Shown here one piece after another: positions 46,014 to 53,551 of a stretch of DNA of 64,000 nt. The stretch is taken from assembly GCA_025559845.1 (NCBI GenBank), contig CP048469.1:2953001-3017000 (forward strand), read 5' to 3'. Positions within the stretch are counted from its first letter, which is position 1. Every line of letters starts with the position of its first letter. The notes beneath the pieces were generated by a model. The model did no database searches, was not told the DNA's origin, and worked only from the letters and a program-made list of their open reading frames with translations. This DNA is from Agrobacterium tumefaciens (GTDB lineage: Bacteria; Pseudomonadota; Alphaproteobacteria; Rhizobiales; Rhizobiaceae). The translations under genes and the position numbers were made by a program.

Positions 46014-47020
46014 GCGACCTCCACCATGCCCTTGATGACGCCAGCCTTCGGATCGGTGAGACCGGCGAATTTCGACGGCACCTCGGAGAGAGCCATACGA
46101 TGAGTAATCAGTGCTTCCGGCACCTTTCCGGCGCGTAACGCTTCCATCACCCGCTCAAAATCATCAGGCGTCGCGTTACGGCTGCCCAGCAGGGTGGTTT
46201 CACGTTTGTGAAACTCCGGATCATTGAAGCTGATGTCGCTAGCAACGATGGAAACAAGAACATAAGAGCCACCGTGCCCCACGAAGGAGAAACCGCGCTC
46301 CATGGCTTTCGGATTGCCGGTCGCATCGAAGACAACATCAAAGAAATCGCCGCTCGTGATATCCGAGAGTTGATCCTTGTCGCCTTCACCGAGCGCGACG
46401 ACATGCGCCGCACCGAGATGCGTCTTGCAGAAATCCAGCCGGTCCGCGCGACTATCGATCATCGTCACCACACCGCCGTTCAAAACAGCAAAAACAGCCA
46501 CTGCCATACCGATCGGTCCGGCGCCGACGATCAGAACCTGCTGGTCTTGTTCAACAGCTCCGCGCCGCACGGCATGCGCACCGATGGCCAGGAACTCGGT
46601 CATCGCGGCCTGATCCAGCGTCAGCCCTTCGGCCTTCAGCACGAACTGTTGCGGCACACTCAGATATTCGACCATCCCGCCATCGCGATGGACGCCCAGA
46701 ACACCGATATTGCGGCAGCAATTGCTCTTGCCTTTCAGGCATGCGCTGCAATGACCACAGGACATGTAGGGAATGATGGTGACGACATCCCCGTGCGACA
46801 GCACACTTCCATCGGGCGCTTGTTCGACCGTACCGGAGAGCTCGTGTCCCATGACACGCGGATATGATAGATAAGGCTGATTGCCGGTAAAGATATGCAA
46901 ATCTGTTCCGCAGACGCCGATACGACGGATGCGCACCAGCACCTCACCTTCGCCGCGCGCCGGTTTAGGCAGTTCGCGCGCGCTCAATTGACCGGGTGTA
47001 TCACAGAAAATTGCCAGCAT
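46010..47020 (-). CDS. Zinc-dependent alcohol dehydrogenase (possible L-galactonate 5-dehydrogenase)
   Basis: 336 residues. It is a medium-chain dehydrogenase with catalytic zinc residues in GVCGTDLHIF and VMGHELSG, four structural-zinc cysteines in CGHCSACLKGKSNCC, and a Rossmann site VLIVGAGPIGMAVAVFA (about residue 162). Members oxidise sorbitol, idonate, galactonate and similar polyols. Its place between a tagaturonate reductase-like gene (4-base overlap) and a lactonase gene resembles the E. coli LgoD (L-galactonate to tagaturonate) step; oxidation of a deoxy-sugar acid is the alternative. Confidence 0.8.
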   Translation of the reverse strand: MLAIFCDTPGQLSARELPKPARGEGEVLVRIRRIGVCGTDLHIFTGNQPYLSYPRVMGHELSGTVEQAPDGSVLSHGDVVTIIPYMSCGHCSACLKGKSNCCRNIGVLGVHRDGGMVEYLSVPQQFVLKAEGLTLDQAAMTEFLAIGAHAVRRGAVEQDQQVLIVGAGPIGMAVAVFAVLNGGVVTMIDSRADRLDFCKTHLGAAHVVALGEGDKDQLSDITSGDFFDVVFDATGNPKAMERGFSFVGHGGSYVLVSIVASDISFNDPEFHKRETTLLGSRNATPDDFERVMEALRAGKVPEALITHRMALSEVPSKFAGLTDPKAGVIKGMVEVA

Positions 47021-47023
47021 GGG

Positions 47024-47845
47024 TCACCTGTCGGAAAGTCTGTAGAAACGGGCGGCATTGCCGCCGAATACTGCTGCGTGGTCTGTGGGGGGTATGATCT
47101 CATGGCATAAATCGATCCACTGCTGGTAGTCGCCAGCAAGTCGCAGGACCGGCCAGTCACTACCAAAGATCACCCTTGCCGGACCAAAAAGCTCAAGAAT
47201 GGTCTCGGCATAAGGACGTACTGCCTCGGGCTTTTGTTCTCCCCGTTCGGTCAGCAGACCGGAAAGCTTGCAGTGCACATTGGGAAGCGCTGCCAATGCG
47301 GCCATATTGGCACGCCAGCCGGCATAGATACCCTTGGCGATCAACGGCTTTGCACCATGATCAATGACGACGGGCAAAGCGGGATAACGGCGCGCAAAGC
47401 TCAGAAGATGCGGCAGGTGCGGAGGTAGAACCAATGCATCAAATACCAGCCCATGATCGATCAGGGCTTTGACTGCAGGCTCCAATGCGACGTCATCGAT
47501 CCAGTCAATGTTGGCAATGTCCTGCAACATGGGGCGGACACCTTTGAAGGCTGGATGCGCCGCCCTGCTTGCAATCACGGCAGGAGCATTGTCGGCCTTC
47601 AGATCCACCCAACCGACCACGGCCTTTATGAAGTCATTCTTCTCCGCCTGCGCCAGCATGAAGTCGGTATCGGCAGCGTTTTCCATCGTCTGCACGAGAA
47701 CGGTGCCGGTCACACCCGCCTTTCGCATCAGGGGAAAAAGATCCTCGGGAAGAAAATCACGGTAGATGGCTTGCAGGGAGGGTGGCGGCCATTGACCGGC
47801 ACGATCCTTCAACAGCCAGAAATGCTGGTGGGCATCGATGACCAT
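47024..47845 (-). CDS. Amidohydrolase family lactonase (L-fuconolactonase-like)
   Basis: 273 residues of the amidohydrolase 2 family (TIM barrel). MVIDAHQHFWLLKDRAG gives the HxH metal motif at residues 5-7, FKGVRPMLQDI, LPVVIDHGAKPLIAKG, HCKLSGLLTE and VIFGSDWPVLRL (the metal Asp) follow. Relatives hydrolyse L-fuconolactone, L-rhamnonolactone or L-galactonolactone. The frame is open to 47887, but ATG 47845 opens the conserved start with AAAGG upstream and lies four bases after the aldo/keto reductase stop. Confidence 0.85.
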   Translation of the reverse strand: MVIDAHQHFWLLKDRAGQWPPPSLQAIYRDFLPEDLFPLMRKAGVTGTVLVQTMENAADTDFMLAQAEKNDFIKAVVGWVDLKADNAPAVIASRAAHPAFKGVRPMLQDIANIDWIDDVALEPAVKALIDHGLVFDALVLPPHLPHLLSFARRYPALPVVIDHGAKPLIAKGIYAGWRANMAALAALPNVHCKLSGLLTERGEQKPEAVRPYAETILELFGPARVIFGSDWPVLRLAGDYQQWIDLCHEIIPPTDHAAVFGGNAARFYRLSDR

Positions 47846-47849
47846 TTTA

Positions 47850-48863
47850 TCAGGCCTTTCCACTCGGCACCGGCGAACCCTCAGCAATCAAACCGCGACG
47901 GTGCAGCTCTGACCAGAATTCATGCGGAATTTCCTGTTCGAACCAGCCGATATTGGAAGAAAGCTGTTCGGCATTGCGTGCACCGGATACAACGGTAACG
48001 GCTGCAGCATGGGCGAGCGGGAACTGCAGCGCAGCAGCCTGCAGTGAAACACCAAGCTCCTCGCAGACATCATGAAGCGCGTCGACGCGGGACAATATCT
48101 CCTGAGGCGCGTCAGCATAGTTGAACTTGCGGTTACCGGCGAGAATGCCGGAATTGAATGCGCCCGCGACAACGATGCCTACACCCTTTTTCGCGCAGGC
48201 ATTCATGAACGACAGGCTCTGCTGTTCCAGCAACGTATAACGGCCGGCCAACATCGCAACGTCTATGTCAAAGACTTCCATGGCATCACGAACGATCTCC
48301 CATTCGTTGACGCCAAGCCCGACAGCACCTGTCGAACCTTCTTCGCGCAGCCTGCCAAGTGCCTTGAAACCACCGCCCGACGTCAACTGCTCCCAGTAAT
48401 GCTGGTGTCTGTCGCCGTGCGTGTAAGGGCCGATATCGTGAATATAGAGAATATCCGGCTTCAGGACACCGAGCCGCTGCTGGCTTGCTTCGAACGAGCG
48501 CAGGATACCGTCATGGGAATAATCATAGACCGGGCGGAACGGCAGAGGCGCGACATAGGCATCCTCTTCCGGTCCAACTGTTTCGTCAGGCACCATGACG
48601 CGCCCGACCTTGGTGCTCAGCGTATAGTCGTTACGATCGTGCTCCGTCACCATCGTGCCGAGGCGGCGTTCGGAACGGGTGTAGCCGTAAAATGGTGCAG
48701 TATCAAAATAGCGGATACCGCTTTCCCATGCCTTGTCGAAAGCGCCCTTCGATTCCGCATAAGGCGTAATCCGATAGAGATTACCCATCTGGGCACAGCC
48801 AAGACCCATCAGGGTAACATCGACATTGCGACGAGGCAGCTTGCGTGTGTCGGAGACTTTCAT
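47850..48863 (-). CDS. Aldo/keto reductase, L-fucose/L-galactose dehydrogenase-like
   Basis: 337 residues. LMGLGCAQMGNLYR, the catalytic set YFDTAPFYGYTRSERRLG (Asp, Tyr), LSTKVGR (Lys) and DILYIHDIG (His), and VAGAFNSGILAG are typical of the D-threo-aldose 1-dehydrogenase / L-fucose dehydrogenase branch. It would oxidise the sugar at C1 to the lactone with NAD(P). L-fucose and L-galactose differ only at C6, so one enzyme may take both. ATG 48863 is preferred over GTG 48872. The lactonase gene follows directly. Confidence 0.87.
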   Translation of the reverse strand: MKVSDTRKLPRRNVDVTLMGLGCAQMGNLYRITPYAESKGAFDKAWESGIRYFDTAPFYGYTRSERRLGTMVTEHDRNDYTLSTKVGRVMVPDETVGPEEDAYVAPLPFRPVYDYSHDGILRSFEASQQRLGVLKPDILYIHDIGPYTHGDRHQHYWEQLTSGGGFKALGRLREEGSTGAVGLGVNEWEIVRDAMEVFDIDVAMLAGRYTLLEQQSLSFMNACAKKGVGIVVAGAFNSGILAGNRKFNYADAPQEILSRVDALHDVCEELGVSLQAAALQFPLAHAAAVTVVSGARNAEQLSSNIGWFEQEIPHEFWSELHRRGLIAEGSPVPSGKA

Positions 48864-48940
48864 TGCGGGCACTTTCGAAAATACACGGGACTTGGGCGGA
48901 TGAGCGCCGCACGAGCGGCACCCATCCTGAGTACAGACAA

Positions 48941-49882
48941 TCAGTAGAGAACGTTCTTCGCTTCCGGCTTTTCGATGTTGTCCTTGGTCACGACAACCAC
49001 ACCGGTATCGACGAACTTGTCGGCCTTTTCCTTGCCGATAAGCTTCGCGACGGTTTCAACGCCCTTTTCGCCCATCTGGTAAGACCCCTGAACGACGATA
49101 CCAGCAAGCGTGCCGTCCTTGACGAAGCTCTGCAGATCCTGGTTACCGTCAAAGCCGATAGCGACGACCTTGCCAGCCTTGCCGGACTGAGCCAGTGCGC
49201 GGCCAACACCAATTGCTGTCGGCTCGTTGGCACCGAAGATACCCTTGAGGTCGGCATTTGCGGCCAGAACGTCGGTGGTCTGGTTCAGCGCCGTTGCCAT
49301 CTGCGACTGCGAATAGAACGGACCAACGATTTCAAGCTTGGAGTTGGCCTTGATGTAGTCAGTGAAACCGCCGACGCGGCCGATTTCAGAACCTGCACCG
49401 GCAACATAGGACATCACGGCAATCTTGCCTTCCTTGCCAACCTTTTCGATCAGCGCCTGGGCAGCAAGTTCACCGGCCTTCTTGTTGTCGGTTGCGAGGA
49501 AGGACTGGTAATATTGCTCTGCGCCCTTGGCGAGCTGGGAGTCGACAATCACCACCGGAATACGGGCCTCCCAAGCCTTCTTGACAGCGGGAACGAGCGC
49601 ATCCGGATCGGAAGGGGCCAGAACGATGCCTGCAACCTTACGGTTGACGGCGTTCTCAACCATGTTGACCTGATCGGCAATGGCCGATTCCGATGCCGGA
49701 CCCTGGAAGGTCATGGTGTGACCGGAGGCGTTCTTGATCGCTTCATCCGCGCCTTTCTGGACGTTCTGCCAGAAGGTGGAGTTGACGGTCTTGACGATGA
49801 CGGCAATTTCACCGGCCTGCACGGTGGAAACGCTCCACAGGGCGATTGCGGATGTCAGAAGGGCAGTCGCGATTTTTTTCAT
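48941..49882 (-). CDS. Sugar ABC transporter substrate-binding protein
   Basis: 313 residues. MKKIATALLTSAIALWSVSTVQA is a signal peptide; the rest is a type I periplasmic binding protein of the RbsB family (IAVIVKTVNSTFWQNVQKGADE, GIVLAPSDPDALVPAVKKA, IPVVIVDS, GIFGANEPTAIGVGRAL, VAIGFDGNQD). It captures the sugar in the periplasm; from context L-fucose or a related L-hexose. ATG 49882 follows GGAGGAAAAA and starts the signal peptide. The permease gene lies 79 bp upstream, the reductase gene 77 bp downstream. Confidence 0.93.
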   Translation of the reverse strand: MKKIATALLTSAIALWSVSTVQAGEIAVIVKTVNSTFWQNVQKGADEAIKNASGHTMTFQGPASESAIADQVNMVENAVNRKVAGIVLAPSDPDALVPAVKKAWEARIPVVIVDSQLAKGAEQYYQSFLATDNKKAGELAAQALIEKVGKEGKIAVMSYVAGAGSEIGRVGGFTDYIKANSKLEIVGPFYSQSQMATALNQTTDVLAANADLKGIFGANEPTAIGVGRALAQSGKAGKVVAIGFDGNQDLQSFVKDGTLAGIVVQGSYQMGEKGVETVAKLIGKEKADKFVDTGVVVVTKDNIEKPEAKNVLY

Positions 49883-49961
49883 TTTTTCCTCCATTTTGTC
49901 GGCACGCTGGGCCTCCCCCATGCCGTTCTTGTTTGCGGAAAGGGTCCGCAGCCCCTTTTCA

Positions 49962-50984
49962 TCAGCGACGATTGCGAAGCTGGTCGATCCAGACGGTGAC
50001 CAGAATGACGAGGCCGATGATAATCTGTTGCGTGAAGGCAGAAACGCCGTTCATGTTGAGACCATTGCGCAGAATGCCGATAACGAAGGCGCCAATCGCT
50101 GTGCCGGAAATCGTACCGACACCGCCAATCAACGACGTGCCACCAATGACCGCGCTGGCGATGGCATCGAGTTCGTACATCACGCCTTCATTCGGCTGTG
50201 CGGTGACGAGACGCGACATCAGCACACAACCCGTCAGACCCGCCAGTGTACCGGACAGGATGTAGGTGAAGTTGGTGACGCGGGCGACGTTCACACCGGA
50301 GAGACGGGCGGCTTCCGCATTCGAACCGACAGCATAAATATGACGTCCGAGGATCGAACGGTTGAGCATGAACGAAACGGCAAAGGCAATCACCACCATC
50401 AAAATGACGGGGTAGGGGATGCCTGGGAAAACCACGTTGGGAAACCCGTCATCGCCAATCGTCACGATGCGGAAGAGGGCACCATTGCCGAGTTCACCGA
50501 ACGATTCGCCAAGACCGGACACAGCACGTGCGCCGGTAATCTGCAGGGCAACGCCACGGGCGATCAACATCATGCCGAGCGTCGCGATAAACGGTGGCAA
50601 CTTGAAGCGCGTCACGAGAAGACCGTTGATGAAACCACACAACGATCCCGTCAGAATGCCGAGCAACATGCCAATCGGAACCGGCATGCCGAGTTCCTTC
50701 ACGGCGAGTGCGGCAACGACGCCGGCAAGTGCCAGAACCGAGCCCACCGAAAGATCGATACCGCCGGTGATGATGACACAGGTGGCGCCTATGCCGAGAA
50801 GGGCAATAGACGTCACCTGAAGCGCGATCGTCATGGCATTGTTAACGGAGAAAAATGCGCTGCTGGTGGCGGAAAATACCATTGTCAACGCCACGAGACT
50901 GCCGAGCGCCGCAAACTTCTGGATGATATCCTTCTGCCGGTCGCTGAACGTGAAGCTCTTCTGGGGTTCTGCAATATTCGACAT
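49962..50984 (-). CDS. Sugar ABC transporter permease (RbsC family)
   Basis: 340-residue inner-membrane protein with about eight to ten hydrophobic helices. GIGATCVIITGGIDLSVGSVLALAGVVAAL is the conserved BPD transporter 2 segment, followed by GFINGLLVTRFKLPPFIATLGMM and the EAA-like loop SNAEAARLSGVNVARV. ATG 50984 follows GAGGAA and lies eight bases after the ATPase stop, so the three importer genes are surely co-transcribed. It is a single permease and probably forms a homodimer. Confidence 0.94.
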   Translation of the reverse strand: MSNIAEPQKSFTFSDRQKDIIQKFAALGSLVALTMVFSATSSAFFSVNNAMTIALQVTSIALLGIGATCVIITGGIDLSVGSVLALAGVVAALAVKELGMPVPIGMLLGILTGSLCGFINGLLVTRFKLPPFIATLGMMLIARGVALQITGARAVSGLGESFGELGNGALFRIVTIGDDGFPNVVFPGIPYPVILMVVIAFAVSFMLNRSILGRHIYAVGSNAEAARLSGVNVARVTNFTYILSGTLAGLTGCVLMSRLVTAQPNEGVMYELDAIASAVIGGTSLIGGVGTISGTAIGAFVIGILRNGLNMNGVSAFTQQIIIGLVILVTVWIDQLRNRR

Positions 50985-50992
50985 GTGTTTCC

Positions 50993-52558
50993 TCACTGCA
51001 CCGGCCGGCTGTAGCCGGATGCATAGCGCATGATTTCTTCTTGATTGGTCTTGGCGGTTTCGAGCACGCCGGTAATCCTGCCTTCATGGAAAACAGCAAT
51101 GCGGTCCGTCAGCCCGAGAACCTCCGGCAACTCGGAACTGATGAGAATGACGCCGATGCCCTGAGCAGCCAGCTCATCCATGATCTTGTAGATGGCAAAC
51201 TTGGCGCCCACGTCGATACCGCGGGTCGGCTCGTCGAAAAACAGAACCTTCGACTGACGAAACAGCCATTTGCCGATAATGATCTTCTGCTGGTTACCGC
51301 CTGAGAGAAGTCGCACGGTCTGTCCGATCGATGGCGTACGGACATTCAGAAGGTCCACGTATTTTTTCGCGACCATATCGTGCTTCTTGAAGTCAATGAG
51401 GCCGAAACGGTTCGAAACCTCTTTCATGTTGGCAAGCGTTGTATTGGCCGCAACCGACATCTTGATCGCCAACCCATCGCTTTTGCGGTCTTCCGAAAGA
51501 TAGGCGATGCCTTCTTCGATTGCGTCTTGCGGCGATGAAATGGAAAGCTCGCGCCCGTTGAAGACTATTTTTCCCGCATCCAGCGCATCGGCACCGAAAA
51601 TCGCCCGTGCCACTTCCGTACGTCCAGCCCCCATCAAACCGGCGAAACCGAGAATTTCGCCTCGACGCAGGGAAAAACTGACGTCCTGGAACACGCCGGC
51701 GCGGCTGAGCCCCTCGACCGAGAAGATGATATCGTCTGAAGGTTGTGAGGTACGCTCGGGGAATTTGTCTTCCAGGGAGCGGCCAACCATGCGCGTAACG
51801 ATATCGTCGACCGTGATTGCTTGGAAATCGTCCGTCGAGATGTAACGACCATCCCGCAGAACCGTGACGCGATCAACAATCTCCGCCATTTCATCAAGCC
51901 GGTGCGATATGTAGACGATACCGACACCGGCCGTCTTGAGATCACGAATAACCTGGAACAGCAAACGGGTTTCCTGTTCGGTCAGCGATGAGGTCGGCTC
52001 GTCCATGATGAGGACTTCCGCATCAAGCGAAAGCGCCTTGGCGATTTCCACCATCTGACACTGCGCAACGGAAAGACCACGGACAAGTTGATCGGGATCG
52101 ATATCCACGCCCAGCCGATCGAGACAGCGTTTCGCATCAGTTCTCAATTTCTTGCGGTCGACAAGAAAACCACGGCGCGGCTCGCGCGCCAGATAGATGT
52201 TTTCCGCGACACTGAGGTGAGGAACAAGATTGAGTTCCTGATGAATAATGGCAATGCCCGCCGCTTCCGATTCCAGCGGCGAGGCATATTGAACCTTGTT
52301 GCCTTTGTAGACAATCGTTCCGGAGGTTGGCTGATAGACGCCGCTAATGATCTTCATCAGCGTTGATTTGCCAGCACCATTTTCTCCGCAGACCGCATGG
52401 ACCTCACCAGAGCGCAGGTCGAAATGCACATCCGACAAGGCTTTGACGCCTGGAAATTCCTTGCTGATATTGTCGAGCCGCAAAACGGTCTCGCCCTTTC
52501 CAGCCGCAACACGTTCAGGCGATGAGCCGCCCTCAATCGTCGATGCACCCTGCTGCAT
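50993..52558 (-). CDS. Sugar ABC transporter ATP-binding protein (RbsA/MglA family)
   Basis: 521 residues with two tandem ABC domains. Domain 1: Walker A GENGAGKST (about residues 59-67), signature LSVAQCQMVEIAKAL and Walker B VLIMDEPTSSLTEQE. Domain 2: a degenerate P-loop GLMGAGRTE (about 312) and LSGGNQQKIIIGKWL with VLFFDEPTRGIDVG, typical for this family. It powers uptake of a mono- or deoxy-sugar. ATG 52558 follows GGGAGG. It is the first gene of the leftward sugar operon, divergent from the FadR-type regulator. Confidence 0.95.
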   Translation of the reverse strand: MQQGASTIEGGSSPERVAAGKGETVLRLDNISKEFPGVKALSDVHFDLRSGEVHAVCGENGAGKSTLMKIISGVYQPTSGTIVYKGNKVQYASPLESEAAGIAIIHQELNLVPHLSVAENIYLAREPRRGFLVDRKKLRTDAKRCLDRLGVDIDPDQLVRGLSVAQCQMVEIAKALSLDAEVLIMDEPTSSLTEQETRLLFQVIRDLKTAGVGIVYISHRLDEMAEIVDRVTVLRDGRYISTDDFQAITVDDIVTRMVGRSLEDKFPERTSQPSDDIIFSVEGLSRAGVFQDVSFSLRRGEILGFAGLMGAGRTEVARAIFGADALDAGKIVFNGRELSISSPQDAIEEGIAYLSEDRKSDGLAIKMSVAANTTLANMKEVSNRFGLIDFKKHDMVAKKYVDLLNVRTPSIGQTVRLLSGGNQQKIIIGKWLFRQSKVLFFDEPTRGIDVGAKFAIYKIMDELAAQGIGVILISSELPEVLGLTDRIAVFHEGRITGVLETAKTNQEEIMRYASGYSRPVQ

Positions 52559-52611
52559 CCCATCCTCCCAATCGCGCGCCCGCTCCGTCGGGAGACAGCG
52601 AATTGGCGGAA

Positions 52612-52640
52612 TGGTTAGGCCGGTTTCGAGATATGGTCAA
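52612..52640 (-). promoter_or_regulatory. Possible promoter of the sugar operon
   Basis: On the minus strand, TTGACC (52635-52640) and TAACCA (52612-52617) are 17 bp apart, 54 bp before the ATPase start. TGG-N5-CCA (52634-52644) overlaps the -35 region and could be a regulator half-site pair. It is a weak -10 match. Confidence 0.35.
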
Positions 52641-52741
52641 GCCAATTTATCCAAATTCTCAATGCAGAGTCGCATGAAGATCCATAACACTATCTGGAAT
52701 AACATAAAAAACTTATTGTTTTCAGTCGCATAAACATCAAC

Positions 52742-52770
52742 TTGCCTATTGAATTCAATAAAGATACGGT
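52742..52770 (+). promoter_or_regulatory. Possible regulator promoter with a 14-bp palindrome in the spacer
   Basis: TTGCCT (52742-52747) and TACGGT (52765-52770) are 17 bp apart on the plus strand, 42 bp before the regulator gene. The perfect palindrome TATTGAATTCAATA (52747-52760) lies in the spacer, a good position for an operator that blocks RNA polymerase. The surrounding 254-bp divergent gap is AT-rich and has no gene. Confidence 0.45.
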
Positions 52771-52812
52771 AAGGCCAAATAACCGATCAAAAAAGGTTTC
52801 GGCAAAACGCAC

Positions 52813-53505
52813 ATGAATGGTCAGGCCAAAATACTGGAGCCACGCAGGCTCTACCAGCAGATCGCAGACCAGATCCGGGAATTGATTGAAGCAGGTGAGT
52901 TTCAGCCTGGAGCCCGTCTTCCGGCAGAGCGAGAACTTGCCCAGAAACTCGGTGTATCGCGTCCGTCACTTCGTGAAGCGCTGATCGCACTTGAAATCGA
53001 CAATACCGTTGAAATCCGGATGGGCTCCGGTGTCTACGTTTCTGCAGAACCGTTGCAGCCCCGGCACCACACAAAATCGCTCGGCGACAGTCCGTCTGAA
53101 CTGATGCAGGCACGCGCAGCCGTCGAAGGGGCAACGATCGTGCTTGCTGCAAGCCGTATGACGGATGAAACTGTTACAAATCTCCGTCGAATTCTCGCGG
53201 CCATGCGCAAGGAAATCGAAGCAGGCCGCAAACCACTCGACCAGGATCGCCTGTTCCACGTCACAATTGCCGAACAATCCGGAAACAGTGTTTTAGCGCG
53301 GCTCGTCGCAAACCTGTTCGATGAACGGCACAGCCCTATTTCTGCGCAGCTTCGCGTCAAATTTGAAGATCGTGACACCTGGGCGCATGCGCTGCAGGAG
53401 CATGAGACCATCCTCGCAGCCCTTGAGGCAAGGGACCCACTGCTGGCGCAGGCCGCCATGCACGGGCACCTGGAAAGTTCCAAGCGACGCTGGGTAGACG
53501 ACTGA
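52813..53505 (+). CDS. FadR-subfamily (GntR) transcriptional regulator
   Basis: 230 residues. The N-terminal winged helix (RRLYQQIADQIRELIEAGEFQPGARLPAERELAQKLGVSRPSLREAL region, residues about 11-57, then GSGVYV) is GntR; the C-terminal all-helical FCD domain (LMQARAAVEGATIVLAA, FHVTIAEQSGNSVLARL, HETILAALEARDP) carries the Asp/His metal and ligand residues. Such proteins usually repress sugar-acid genes and are released by the acid. It lies between the leftward importer/catabolic operon and the uxaA-like gene, so it is the obvious local regulator. Confidence 0.92.
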   Translation: MNGQAKILEPRRLYQQIADQIRELIEAGEFQPGARLPAERELAQKLGVSRPSLREALIALEIDNTVEIRMGSGVYVSAEPLQPRHHTKSLGDSPSELMQARAAVEGATIVLAASRMTDETVTNLRRILAAMRKEIEAGRKPLDQDRLFHVTIAEQSGNSVLARLVANLFDERHSPISAQLRVKFEDRDTWAHALQEHETILAALEARDPLLAQAAMHGHLESSKRRWVDD

Positions 53506-53551
53506 CATCACCAAACATTGCAGGCATTGCATATCGGGAGGAGGAAAACCC

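Noticed and set aside
49734..51014. 426-codon plus-strand frame opposite the sugar permease
   Set aside because: Highly biased His/Asn/Arg composition is what the complement of a membrane protein gene yields.
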